NCBI RefSeq assembly: GCF_007595705.1
Contig: NZ_NISY01000009.1
Coordinates: 186,001-250,000, forward strand
Reading direction: 5' to 3'
From: Streptomyces sp. SAJ15
Lineage (GTDB): Bacteria; Actinomycetota; Actinomycetes; Streptomycetales; Streptomycetaceae
Length of the DNA: 64,000 nucleotides
Positions 18,320 to 26,727 of this stretch are shown piece by piece. Each line of letters begins with the position of its first letter. Within the stretch, counting starts at the first letter, position 1. The position numbers and the translations under genes were made by a program. The notes beneath the pieces are model-generated. The model worked only from the letters and a program-made list of their open reading frames with translations. It had not been told where the DNA came from and did not search any database.

Positions 18320-18342
18320 CCGCCGGGACTCGTTCCCGGCGG
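18320..18342 (+). terminator. Hairpin after the NRPS operon
   Basis: A perfect 9-bp GC stem (CCGCCGGGA / TCCCGGCGG) with a 5-base loop, 85 bp after the last NRPS stop. It lies within a set of direct GC-rich repeats (18269-18375) that also contain alternative stems. There is no U tract, as is usual in this genus. It separates the operon from the convergent GntR gene. Confidence 0.6.
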
Positions 18343-18449
18343 GACCCGTCCCCGGCGGGACCCGTCCCCGGCGGCCCGACACGACGCCCGCACCCGAACA
18401 CCACCTCGGTCCGAGCACGCCTGGGCCCGGCTCCCGCCCGCCCGGCCGC

Positions 18450-18851
18450 TCAGTACAGCGGGTCGGAGGGACGCCCGTCGCCGGCACGGTGCCGTTCACG
18501 CAGGCCGTGCTCCATCGCCTCCACCCGCTCGGTGAGTTCGGTCAGCCGCCGGTCGAGCCGCCCCAGCTGGAGCTGGACGGAGCGCACCGCCCGCATGGTG
18601 GTGTGGACGTCGGGGTCCAGCTCCGGATCCGCGACGAAGTAGCCCGGCTCCAGCAGCCCCTCGACCAGCACCCCTTCCTCGACGAGCCGCCGGTACGCGG
18701 CCTCGACGGCCTTGGTGAGCTTCCGTAGCTCCTCGGCGAGGCTCTTGGGGTGGGGCAGCCGGTCGCCCGGCCCGTACCGTCCCTCGGCGATGTCGTCGCG
18801 GATCCGCTCCACGACCTCGTCCGACCTCAGCGTCCTTCGCATGCGCTCCAT
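18450..18851 (-). CDS. GntR-family winged-helix regulator (short form)
   Basis: 133 residues. The N-terminal winged helix-turn-helix is recognisable: VVERIRDDIAEGRYGPGDRLP followed by SLAEELRKLTKAVEAAYRRLVEEGVL, the normal GntR DNA-binding layout. No full ligand-binding domain is present; instead a short heptad-like C-terminal helix (QLQLGRLDRRLTELTERVEA) could dimerise it. It is transcribed 9 bp after the methyltransferase gene, so the two form an operon, convergent with the NRPS operon. A role in controlling the NRPS locus is possible but unsupported. Confidence 0.85.
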   Translation of the reverse strand: MERMRRTLRSDEVVERIRDDIAEGRYGPGDRLPHPKSLAEELRKLTKAVEAAYRRLVEEGVLVEGLLEPGYFVADPELDPDVHTTMRAVRSVQLQLGRLDRRLTELTERVEAMEHGLRERHRAGDGRPSDPLY

Positions 18852-18860
18852 GCCGGGAAC

Positions 18861-19529
18861 CTATCGTCGGTCGTCGGCGACGGGCTTGCGGGCGAGCAGG
18901 AAGCCCTGCGGGGCGGTGTCGCCGATCGTCTCGTCGAGCTCGCGCCGCTGCCGGGCGAACACCGTCAGCCCGGACTGGTGCAGCAGCTCGGCGATGTGGT
19001 CCGGTTGCCGCCGGTGGAAGTCGAGCGCCACGGGGTGCCCGAACGGCCGCTCCAGATGAAGCGGTTCGTCGCCGATCTGGAAGCCGAGCAACAGCCGTCC
19101 GCCGGGAGCCAGTACACGATGGAACTCCGCGAACACCTCCGGGAGCCGGTCCAGCGGGACGTGGATGATCGAATACCACGCCACGAGGCCGTCGAGGGTC
19201 CCGTCCGGCAGGTCCAGCGCCGTCATCGAACCCTGCTCGAAGCGCAGCTCTGGATGGGCCTGTCGGGCGAGCGCGACCATCCGCGGCGACAGGTCTATCC
19301 CGAAGACGTTCAGCCCCAGCCCGTGCAGATGCCCCGTCACCAGGCCCGGACCGCATCCGACGTCGGCGACCGGGCCCCCGCCGGCGGCCCGTACGAGCTC
19401 GGCGAAGGCGGCGAGCAGCGCCCGCTCCAGGGGCCTGTCGGCCAGGACGTCCCGAAAGTGGTCGGCGTAGTCGGTCGCCACGGTGTCGTAGAAGGTCTGG
19501 GCCGTGCGGAGGAAGTCGGGTTCGGTCAT
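18861..19529 (-). CDS. Class I SAM-dependent methyltransferase
   Basis: 222 residues. Motif I is VADVGCGPGLVTGHL, the acidic loop is GIDLSPRMVALAR, then SMTALDLPDGTLDGLVAWYSIIHVP and FHRVLAPGGRLLLGFQ. The start is the ATG at 19529, where the methyltransferase-like N-terminus (FYDTVATDYADHFRD) begins. A longer reading frame upstream lacks family similarity. It is first in an operon with the GntR-like regulator. The substrate is unknown; this family includes small-molecule methylases and resistance or tailoring enzymes. Confidence 0.87.
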   Translation of the reverse strand: MTEPDFLRTAQTFYDTVATDYADHFRDVLADRPLERALLAAFAELVRAAGGGPVADVGCGPGLVTGHLHGLGLNVFGIDLSPRMVALARQAHPELRFEQGSMTALDLPDGTLDGLVAWYSIIHVPLDRLPEVFAEFHRVLAPGGRLLLGFQIGDEPLHLERPFGHPVALDFHRRQPDHIAELLHQSGLTVFARQRRELDETIGDTAPQGFLLARKPVADDRR

Positions 19530-19763
19530 GGACGGCCACGCTACTCCGGTCACCCGGCCGGAGCGGCCGGGGCCGGGCGGTGCGCGGGCCGGACGGCCGG
19601 GGTAGACCCCAACGCCTCCCGGAGCGTGGGAGTTTTGCGAGGTACGGACAGGGTCCGCCCCGTCCAACCGGGGCACCGGGCTCCGGAGACCGCGTCCGCC
19701 CCGCGGCGGGCCGGACGTACCATCACAGGGTCCGCACGCGATCACCTCGGAGGCCGAACGACC

Positions 19764-20582
19764 ATGACGGAGCAGCGCGTCTTCCTCGTCACCGGCGGTG
19801 GAACCGGCATCGGAGCCGCCACCGCGCGGCTGTTGTCAGCGGCCGGGCACCGCGTCGTGGTGTCCGGGAGGCGGCCGGAGCCGCTGCGGCAGATCGCCGA
19901 GGAGACCGGGGCGCTGGCACACCCCGCCGACGCCGGCGACCCCGCGGCGGTCGCCGGGCTCGTGGACGCGGCCGTCACCGCCTACGGACGGCTGGACGGG
20001 GTCGTGCTCAACGCGGGCGTCGGCCGCGGCGGGGCGGTGGGCGACCTGACGGACGAGGACTGGGAGACGGTGCTGCGGACCAACCTCACCGGCCCCTTCC
20101 TGCTGCTGCGCGCCGCGCTGCCGCACCTGTTGGAGGCGCGCGGCTCGGTCGTCGCCGTCGCCTCCGTCTCCGCGTTGCGCAACGGCGTGGGCAACGCGGC
20201 GTACGCGACCTCCAAGGCCGCGCTGCTCCAGCTGTGCCGCTCGCTCGCCGTCGACTACGGCCCGCGGGGCCTGCGGGCCAACACCGTCTGTCCCAGCTGG
20301 GTGCGCACCGAGATGGCCGACCGGCGCATGGCCCGCTTCGCGGCGGAGACCGGCCGGGCGGACGACGGGGTCGAGGCGGCGTACGAGGAGGCGACCCGGC
20401 TGCTCCCGGCGGGCCGCCCCGGCGAGCCGGAGGAGGTCGCCGAGGCGATCTCCTGGCTGCTCTCCCCCGCCGCGTCCTTCGTGAACGGCGCGGTGCTCAC
20501 CGTCGACGGCGGGGTGACGGCGCTGGACCCCGGCACCGCCGCCTTCGGCTTCCGTATCGAACCCCGCGGCGCGGAGGACTGA
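19764..20582 (+). CDS. Short-chain dehydrogenase/reductase
   Basis: 272 residues of classical SDR: nucleotide loop VTGGGTGIGAATA, NAGVGRG, catalytic Ser in SVSALRNGVGNAAYATSKAA with YATSK (Tyr-x3-Lys), and LTVDGGVTAL near the end. The ATG at 19764 is preceded by CGGAGG at 19748-19753. It is divergently arranged relative to the methyltransferase gene with a 234-bp gap likely holding both promoters. Substrate not inferable. Confidence 0.9.
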   Translation: MTEQRVFLVTGGGTGIGAATARLLSAAGHRVVVSGRRPEPLRQIAEETGALAHPADAGDPAAVAGLVDAAVTAYGRLDGVVLNAGVGRGGAVGDLTDEDWETVLRTNLTGPFLLLRAALPHLLEARGSVVAVASVSALRNGVGNAAYATSKAALLQLCRSLAVDYGPRGLRANTVCPSWVRTEMADRRMARFAAETGRADDGVEAAYEEATRLLPAGRPGEPEEVAEAISWLLSPAASFVNGAVLTVDGGVTALDPGTAAFGFRIEPRGAED

Positions 20583-20599
20583 CAGCGGTCAGACGGCGG

Positions 20600-20926
20600 T
20601 CAGGAGGAGTCGCCGGACGACCTGCGCCCCTCCGCCGGCGGAGCGACCTCCATGGGAGCGGCCTCCGAAGGAGCTGCGGGCTGCGCCCTCGTACGCGCCT
20701 GCGCGGTGTTGCTCACGGCCCGGATGCCGAAGTACGCCGTGGTCATGGTGCTGATCGCGGTGAACGCGCTGCTGAGGATGGCCACGGACTGCGCGCTGTC
20801 GACATTGTCGACCCCCCAGACCGCGGCGATCGCGATGGCCAGGTCGCCGAGCGCCACCACCAGAAACCCGGCCCACGCACGGGTTTTCTGGACCTCGTAT
20901 TCCGATGCGCTGTCCTTTGTCACCAT
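20600..20926 (-). CDS. Small two-helix membrane protein
   Basis: 108 residues when started at the ATG at 20926, which has GGGAGG 6 bp upstream; a longer frame to 20977 lacks such a site. Two hydrophobic segments (AWAGFLVVALGDLAIAIAAVWG and VAILSSAFTAISTMTTAYFGI) are followed by a Pro/Ala/Glu-rich hydrophilic tail. The size and layout resemble small holin-like or envelope proteins, but no family motif is seen. It is divergent from the LysM gene, sharing a 73-bp intergenic region. Confidence 0.65.
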   Translation of the reverse strand: MVTKDSASEYEVQKTRAWAGFLVVALGDLAIAIAAVWGVDNVDSAQSVAILSSAFTAISTMTTAYFGIRAVSNTAQARTRAQPAAPSEAAPMEVAPPAEGRRSSGDSS

Positions 20927-20999
20927 CGGTCCTCCCTGCCGCCGGTACACCCGAATACGTGAACGTGCGGACCTCATTAGGGGCGCCTAGTCTCAGAGT

Positions 21000-21437
21000 A
21001 TGAGCAATCAAGACACCTATTACACCGTCAAGACGGGTGACACGCTCTGGGGCATTGCGCAGCAGTACGGCACCACTGTGGAACAGCTGCAGGCCTGGAA
21101 CAACATCCCTAATCCGAACGTCATCAAGGTGGGCCAGCGCCTTCTGGTCAGAAAGGCGTCCACCGGCTTCATACCCTTCCCCGGCGGGGACTGGTTCAAG
21201 GGTCTACCGAACAGCCCGATCATCGGCATGATGGCCACTCGGCTGATGGAAGAGGGGTGCTCCGCCTACGGTCCGTACGGCGGCCAGACGCAGTGGAACG
21301 AGGAACACCGCAAGTCCTACTCCCTGTGGCAGCGGAAGCTGGGCTACACGGGCGCGGACGCGGACGGCTGGCCGGGACGGACGTCCTGGGACAAGCTGCG
21401 GGTGCCGTACCCGTACTTCGACGCCAAGGCGGCGTGA
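21000..21437 (+). CDS. LysM plus peptidoglycan-binding small protein
   Basis: 145 residues. An N-terminal LysM module (YYTVKTGDTLWGIAQQYGTT ... VIKVGQRLLV, residues 6-50) binds glycan. The C-terminal part (SLWQRKLGYTGADADGWPG followed by TSWDKLRVP) matches the wall-binding repeat found at the ends of actinomycete and actinophage endolysins. No catalytic domain and no signal peptide are visible. Base composition (56-60% GC in places) is lower than its neighbours. With the gene at 21552 it looks like the targeting half of a lysis or cell-wall module, possibly of phage ancestry (inference). Confidence 0.85.
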   Translation: MSNQDTYYTVKTGDTLWGIAQQYGTTVEQLQAWNNIPNPNVIKVGQRLLVRKASTGFIPFPGGDWFKGLPNSPIIGMMATRLMEEGCSAYGPYGGQTQWNEEHRKSYSLWQRKLGYTGADADGWPGRTSWDKLRVPYPYFDAKAA

Positions 21438-21456
21438 GGTCGACGGGAGCGGCGAC

Positions 21457-21510
21457 CGCTCCATGCGACGTCACTGCTCCATGCGACGTCACCGCTCCAT
21501 ACGACGTCAG
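21457..21510. repeat. Three 18-bp tandem repeats
   Basis: Units CGCTCCATGCGACGTCAC, TGCTCCATGCGACGTCAC and CGCTCCATACGACGTCAG lie in the 114-bp gap between the two wall-binding genes. Each contains the palindrome GACGTC, so they could be iterated protein-binding sites. Confidence 0.88.
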
Positions 21511-21551
21511 GGACAACAGCATCATTCACCGAGAATCGGAGATCGATCGCC

Positions 21552-21818
21552 GTGGCCACCGAAATCTGCAACCACACCAAAACCCGCCCCACGATAAAGC
21601 GGGGCTCCTCCGGTCCGGCCGTCATGCAGGCGCAGTGCTATTTGAACAATTCACTGACGAACACGAACCTGGCCACCGACGGGGTATTCGGGCCGGTCAC
21701 CGAGCACGCCACCCACCGATTCCAGACCTGCGCGGATATCACGGTCGACGGCGTCATCGGTGCGCAGACCTGGTCCCACCTGGCGTTCTGGGCCAACAGC
21801 CCGGACTTCGTCTGCTGA
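21552..21818 (+). CDS. Small PG_binding_1-like protein
   Basis: 88 residues. The whole protein is one peptidoglycan-binding domain: IKRGSSGPAVMQAQCYLN, TDGVFGPVTEHATHRFQ and VDGVIGAQTWSHL follow the family pattern of GxxGxxV, DGxFGxxT and DGxxGxxTW. The GTG start at 21552 has only a weak upstream purine run. There is no signal peptide. Cys residues near both ends (EICNH, DFVC) could pair outside the cell. It probably acts with the adjacent LysM protein. Confidence 0.8.
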   Translation: MATEICNHTKTRPTIKRGSSGPAVMQAQCYLNNSLTNTNLATDGVFGPVTEHATHRFQTCADITVDGVIGAQTWSHLAFWANSPDFVC

Positions 21819-22090
21819 CGTCCCCTGTCCCGGGCCTCCGGGCCGACCTCCCGCCCCCGACGAGGTGCCCGTACGGTGCCGTTTCCGGCATCGCACGGGC
21901 ACTCGACGTGTCGGCGCTAAGCTGAGTCGGAGCCACACCGTGGGCCGACCGGTCGCGCGACCTCATCGGCCGCGCGATCGCGCCGAGCGGGCACAGCGGC
22001 ACGGCACGCATACGGCAGGCAGACGACAGACAGACGGCGGGCATACGACAGACGCGCGGACCGGACGCGCGCCAGGGGACGGGAGGCCGG

Positions 22091-22588
22091 GTGAGCGACC
22101 GCACCCGGCGGACCCCTCCGCGGCTCGTCTCCCTGGCGCTGGCCGGGGTGTGGGCCCTGGTGCTGCTGTTGACCGGAGCGACTCCGGGCACGGCGGCCGG
22201 CGCCGCGTCAGCCCCGACCTCCCCGCCCTCTCCGACCTACCCCGCCTCCCCGCTCTCCCTGGTTCTCCGCCTCGCCGAACCCGCGTCGCCGCACGACCGG
22301 TCCTCGGACACCCGGCCCTCGGACGCCCGGCCGACGCACGCCCAGCCGCCACACGCCCGCCTCTCGTCGTCGGAACACCCGCGGGCCTCGGCCGCCGACG
22401 CCCATCTGACCGCCCAACACCAGCGGCCGACCGGTCCGCCGGGAGCGCTGCCGGGGCCGGTGGCGCGTGCCGTGCCGTTCCCGCTGGTGCGCGGCGAGGT
22501 GGTCGGGCCGCGCCGGGAACGCGCGCCGCCCGCCGCGCACTTCTCCCCCCGCCGCCCCCGCGGCCCTCCCTTCACGCGGAGCAGCTGA
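22091..22588 (+). CDS. Secreted or anchored Pro-rich hypothetical protein
   Basis: 165 residues. A basic N-terminus (SDRTRRTPPR) and hydrophobic stretch LVSLALAGVWALVLLLTGA ending in Ala residues form a signal peptide or anchor. The rest is low-complexity Pro/Ser/His/Arg-rich with no domain. GGGAGG precedes the GTG at 22091. It lies 123 bp before the secDF paralogue on the same strand. The gap on its left (21819-22090) holds no other gene, only short CAGACGACAGACAGACGG-type iterations. Function unknown. Confidence 0.6.
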   Translation: MSDRTRRTPPRLVSLALAGVWALVLLLTGATPGTAAGAASAPTSPPSPTYPASPLSLVLRLAEPASPHDRSSDTRPSDARPTHAQPPHARLSSSEHPRASAADAHLTAQHQRPTGPPGALPGPVARAVPFPLVRGEVVGPRRERAPPAAHFSPRRPRGPPFTRSS

Positions 22589-22711
22589 CGCCCCGAGCGT
22601 CGGCCTCCGCCCCCCGGCATGCCCGTCGGCGCGCGACCGTGCGCCGCCGGACCGCCGGCGCGTACCGGTGGCCGAACGCTCCGCCTCCGTATGTCGTGAA
22701 GTGGAGAACCC

Positions 22712-25267
22712 ATGTCATCTCGCGCCTCGTTGTGGCGTGCGCTGGTCGCGCTCGCCGTCGTCGCCGCGTCCTTGTACTTCGCCCTGACCACCCCCGCCCG
22801 CCTCGGCCTCGATCTGCGCGGCGGCACCCAGATCGTGTTGGAGACCCGGGACGCGCCGGACTCCCGCGCCGACTCCGCCGCCACCGACCGCACTCTGGAG
22901 GTGCTGCGCCAGCGGGTCGACGCGCTGGGGGTGGCCGAACCCTCGTTGGCCCGCTCCGGCGAGCGCCGTATCGTCGTCGAACTGCCCGGGGTGCGGGACC
23001 CCGAGAAGGCGGTCGAGGTCATCGGGCGCACCGCCCGGCTGACCTTCCATCCGGTGGTCGGCTCCGCCCCGGACGCCGGCGGCGGGGCTCGCAGCGCCCC
23101 CGGCGGAGAAGCGGGCGCGACCGGCCGGGAGGCGGCCGCGCCCGCCGGTGCGCGCTCCCTGCCCGACCCCGACGCGCCGGGGAGGCTGCTGCGACTGGGC
23201 CCCGCGGCGCTCACGGGCAAGGACGTGAAGGACGCCGAGGCCGGCTACGACGCCCAGGGCGGCAACGGCTGGACGATCGACCTCGCCTTCCGCGGCTCCG
23301 GCGAACGGAGCTGGGCCCGGGTGACGGGTGAGGCCGCGTGTGCCGCGCCGGGCGACCCCGCCCGACGGGTCGCCATCGTCCTCGACGACCGGGTCATCTC
23401 GGCACCGGCGATGCAGCGGAGCGTGCCGTGCGAGACCGGGATCCGCGGGGGCGGTACCCAGATCACCGGCGGCTTCGGCGGCGGCGAGGCCCGCGAGTTG
23501 GCGGCGCTCATCAAGGGCGGGGCGCTGCCGGTCCCGGTCGAGGTCGTTGAACAGCGCACCGTCGGCCCGACGCTCGGCGCCGAGGCGATCCGGGCCAGTG
23601 CGACCGCGGCGGTCATCGGCCTCGCCTGCACGGCGGTGTTCGTCACGGTGGTCTACCGGCTGCTCGGCGCGCTGGCCACCGTGGCGCTCGCCCTGTACGG
23701 GTTGATCTCGTACGCCGCCCTGGTGGCCGTGGGGGCCACACTCACCCTGCCCGGCCTGGCCGGCTTCGTGCTCGCCATCGGCATGGCCGTGGACGCCAAC
23801 GTCCTCGTCTTCGAGCGGACCCGGGAGGAGTACGCGCGGCGGGCCACCCGCTCGCGGGGGCGGCCGGATCTGCGCGGCCCGCTGCACCGGGGTTTCGACA
23901 AGGCGTGGAACGCGGTCCTCGACTCCAACGTCACCACACTCCTCGCCGCCGGGCTGCTGTTCTTCTTCGCCACCGGCCCGGTGCGCGGATTCGGCGTCAC
24001 CCTCTCCATCGGGGTGCTGGCGTCGATGGTCTCCGCGCTGGTCATCACGCGGGTGCTCGCCGACTGGGCGCTGCGGCACGACGCCGTTCGGCGCCGGCCG
24101 GGCGGTCTGGCCGGCCTCGCCTCGACCGGGCGGGTGCGGGCCTTCCTCGCCCGCCGTGGGCCGCGTCCGACGCGCCACAGGCGCCGCTGGCTGGCCCTGA
24201 GCGGTTGTCTGCTGGCGCTCGCCGCCGCCGGCATCGGCGTGCGCGGCCTTCAGCTCGGCGTCGAGTTCACCGGCGGTCGCATGGTCGAGTACGCCACCAG
24301 TCGTCCCGTGGACGTGGACCGGGCCCGTGCCGCCGTCAGCGGTGCCGGCTTCCCGCGGGCCGTCGTCCAGACGTCGGGCGACGGCGACATCATCGTCCGC
24401 ACCGGCGAGATCACCGACCGCGAACGGCAGCGGATCGAGACGTCCCTCGCGACGCACGGCGGAGAGGTCACGGTCGAGCGCGACGAGCGGATCGGGCCCA
24501 GTCTGGGCAGCGAGCTGCGCGACAAGGCCCTCATCGCGCTGGGCGTCGCGGTCGCGGCCCAGCTCGTCTACCTCAGCGTGCGCTTCCGTTGGACCTTCGC
24601 CGCGGCGGCGGTGCTGGCGATGGTCCAGGACGTCCTGCTGGTGGTCGGTCTCTTCGCCTGGTTGGGCAAGCCCGCCGACAGCGTCTTCCTCGCGGCGCTG
24701 CTGACGATCGTCGGTTACTCCGTCAACGACACCGTCGTCGTCTTCGACCGCATTCGCGAGACACGGCGCGCCGCCGCGGCACGGAAGCCGGCCGGGGCGA
24801 GGGGCTCCACGGGCGGGCGGGGTACCGCCGGCCCACAGGGGTCCGGCGGAACGCAGGGATCCGGCGGCACACGGGAAACCACCGACGGGCGCCGTTCCAC
24901 CGCCGCGGGGGAAGCTGCCGGCGAAGCCATGGGCGAAGCCGTTGGCGGTCCGGGGTCCGCCGGCACGCGGGACGGCGTCGGCGCGCTGGAGGCCGCCGCC
25001 GACGGCGCGATCCTGCAGACCCTGCCGCGTACCGTCAACACCGGTATGGGCGTCCTGTTCGTCCTCGCCGCGCTCGCCGTCCTCGGCGGCGACTCGCTCG
25101 CCGACTTCTCGCTGGCGCTGCTCGCCGGGGTGGTGTTCGGGGTGTGCTCGACCGTCATGACGGCCACGCCGATCGCCGTGGCCCTCGAGTCGCGCCACCC
25201 AGGCCCGGCCCCGACCCCGCCCGCACCGCGCCGGCGGTCCCGCGCGGGTTCGGGCGCGGTGGTCTGA
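22712..25267 (+). CDS. secDF: SecDF fusion, protein-export membrane protein
   Basis: 851 residues combining SecD and SecF, which use the proton motive force to complete Sec-dependent export. SecD motifs are LGLDLRGGTQIVLE after the first helix, the P1 ectodomain, and AIGMAVDANVLVFERTREE. SecF motifs are LGVEFTGGRMVEY and YSVNDTVVVFDRIRE. Twelve helices can be placed. Two Gly/Arg/Thr-rich inserts stand out: one in the P1 region (about residues 115-150, PDAGGGARSAPGGEAGATGR) and one of about 70 residues in a SecF cytoplasmic loop after FDRIRETRR. Actinomycetes usually have split secD and secF, so this fused gene is probably a second copy. The ATG at 22712 is preceded by GTGGAG. Confidence 0.93.
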   Translation: MSSRASLWRALVALAVVAASLYFALTTPARLGLDLRGGTQIVLETRDAPDSRADSAATDRTLEVLRQRVDALGVAEPSLARSGERRIVVELPGVRDPEKAVEVIGRTARLTFHPVVGSAPDAGGGARSAPGGEAGATGREAAAPAGARSLPDPDAPGRLLRLGPAALTGKDVKDAEAGYDAQGGNGWTIDLAFRGSGERSWARVTGEAACAAPGDPARRVAIVLDDRVISAPAMQRSVPCETGIRGGGTQITGGFGGGEARELAALIKGGALPVPVEVVEQRTVGPTLGAEAIRASATAAVIGLACTAVFVTVVYRLLGALATVALALYGLISYAALVAVGATLTLPGLAGFVLAIGMAVDANVLVFERTREEYARRATRSRGRPDLRGPLHRGFDKAWNAVLDSNVTTLLAAGLLFFFATGPVRGFGVTLSIGVLASMVSALVITRVLADWALRHDAVRRRPGGLAGLASTGRVRAFLARRGPRPTRHRRRWLALSGCLLALAAAGIGVRGLQLGVEFTGGRMVEYATSRPVDVDRARAAVSGAGFPRAVVQTSGDGDIIVRTGEITDRERQRIETSLATHGGEVTVERDERIGPSLGSELRDKALIALGVAVAAQLVYLSVRFRWTFAAAAVLAMVQDVLLVVGLFAWLGKPADSVFLAALLTIVGYSVNDTVVVFDRIRETRRAAAARKPAGARGSTGGRGTAGPQGSGGTQGSGGTRETTDGRRSTAAGEAAGEAMGEAVGGPGSAGTRDGVGALEAAADGAILQTLPRTVNTGMGVLFVLAALAVLGGDSLADFSLALLAGVVFGVCSTVMTATPIAVALESRHPGPAPTPPAPRRRSRAGSGAVV

Positions 25268-25301
25268 CAGGGTCTCAGGCGGGCGGATCCGCCCTGTCCA
25301 C

Positions 25302-25440
25302 GGGTCCACCGTGTCGGCGGGTCCACCGTGTCGGCGGGTCCACCGTGTAGGCGGGCCCGCCAGGTCCGTGGGCCCGCCATGTCCGTGGGGCGGCCATGTC
25401 CGTGGGGCGGCCGAGACCGTGGGCCCGCCATGTCCACGGT
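25302..25440. repeat. Intergenic direct-repeat cluster
   Basis: Three tandem copies of a 17-bp unit (GGGTCCACCGTGTCGGC) from 25302 to about 25352 are followed by several CCGCCATGTCCGTGGGG-like units up to 25440. The whole gap 25268-25713 has no gene I can support; its right part (about 25555-25710) becomes less GC-rich and probably carries the promoter of the CAP gene. Confidence 0.8.
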
Positions 25441-25713
25441 CCGCGGCGCCGCGCCGGGACGCTCCCCGGCGCGGCCTGGCGGCCCGTCCGCGAGCCGCAC
25501 GGCCTTCCACCGCGGTCACCGCGATCACGGCGGTCCACCGCGCCCCGTCAGGATCCGCTCGCTCGCTGACAGTTCGTCGATACCTCCGCGGAAAAGTGTT
25601 ATCAACGCACACCCATCCGCTCTCCCATACGCCGGACCGACCGGCGCCGTGCGGGCTCAGCCGCACGCAGGACCCGTACGGACGAACCCCGTACGGCGGA
25701 GAGCGGAGCAGCG

Positions 25714-26679
25714 TTGCATCACGACCACAACGATCACGACGAGCACACCCGGTTCCTGGAGCCGGTGGCGGGCCCCGACACCGCTTCGGCCGGGACGGGC
25801 GGCCGGCGGCGGGCCACGGGCGCGGGCGGCCGGCGCGGGCGCCGGGGCGGGCGCCGGCTGGGGCTCGGGCCGATGGTGGCCGGGGCCCTGGCGCTCGCCG
25901 CCGTCGGGGGCGGCGCCTACGCGGTGAGCGGCACGGGCGGCTCGGACGACGAGAGCCCGGCCGCGGCCTCCGTACGGGACGCCTCCGACGGGGTCCCGGC
26001 CGCCGGGCGCCCCTCGGCGACGGCCACCGTCCCGTCGAAGCCCTCGCCGACGGCCTCGGCCACCCGCAAGGCGACGAAGAAGCCGAAGAAGCCGTCGGGG
26101 AAGCCGTCGAAGAAGCCCTCGACGAGCGCTCCGGCCACGCCCTCCCCGAGCGCGGCCGCGCCCACGGCCGCGCGGACCCGTGACACCACGCGGGGCGGCA
26201 CCGGCGGCAGCGGCTCCCCCGGCACCTCACAGCGTAAGAAGAAGACTCCGGCGCCCCGTCCCACGAGCTCGAGCCGGCCGCCCGCGGGCAAGGCCGCGCG
26301 GTATGTGCAGCGGATCGTCACGCTCGCCAACGCCGAGCGGGCGAAGGCCGGGTGCTCCCCGCTGCGCGTCAACAGCCGGGTGCAGGCGGCGGCCCAGGCG
26401 CACGCCGACGACATGGCGGCCCGCAACTACTACGACCACACCAGCCCGGACGGCAGCAGCGCCGGCGATCGGATGAAGCGGGCCGGCTACCGCCCCGGCG
26501 CATGGGGCGAGAACATCCACAAGAGCCCGAAGGACCCCGACACGGCCATGCGGGACTGGATGAAGAGCCCCGGTCACCGCGCCAACATACTCAACTGCGG
26601 GTACAAGGACTTCGGCGTCGGGGTGAACCTCAGCGGCAACGGTCCGTGGTGGGTGCAGAACTTCGCCACGAAGCTGTGA
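25714..26679 (+). CDS. Membrane-anchored CAP (SCP/PR-1) domain protein
   Basis: 321 residues from a TTG start at 25714 with GCGGAG just upstream. After a His/Asp-rich and Arg-rich cytoplasmic head comes one membrane helix (LGPMVAGALALAAVGGGAYAV), then a long Pro/Ser/Lys-rich linker with Lys-Lys-Pro iterations. A C-terminal CAP domain follows (about 200-321): LANAERAKAGCSPLRVN, AQAHADDMAARNYYDHTSP, WGENIH and SPGHRANILN with YKDFGVGV. The characteristic His/Glu pocket residues are present. It probably acts at the cell surface. It is convergent with a second CAP-bearing gene only 48 bp away. Confidence 0.9.
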   Translation: MHHDHNDHDEHTRFLEPVAGPDTASAGTGGRRRATGAGGRRGRRGGRRLGLGPMVAGALALAAVGGGAYAVSGTGGSDDESPAAASVRDASDGVPAAGRPSATATVPSKPSPTASATRKATKKPKKPSGKPSKKPSTSAPATPSPSAAAPTAARTRDTTRGGTGGSGSPGTSQRKKKTPAPRPTSSSRPPAGKAARYVQRIVTLANAERAKAGCSPLRVNSRVQAAAQAHADDMAARNYYDHTSPDGSSAGDRMKRAGYRPGAWGENIHKSPKDPDTAMRDWMKSPGHRANILNCGYKDFGVGVNLSGNGPWWVQNFATKL

Positions 26680-26727
26680 TCGGCGTCGGGGCCGACGTCC
26701 CGTGATCCGCGCGGCGGCGGTGTGGGC

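Noticed and set aside
21457..21510. Possible CRISPR or phage attachment site
   Set aside because: The three units are directly adjacent with no spacers, and there is no integrase or tRNA gene close by.
25302..25440. Possible CRISPR array
   Set aside because: Units are short, contiguous and degenerate with no unique spacers and no cas genes nearby; ordinary tandem repeats.
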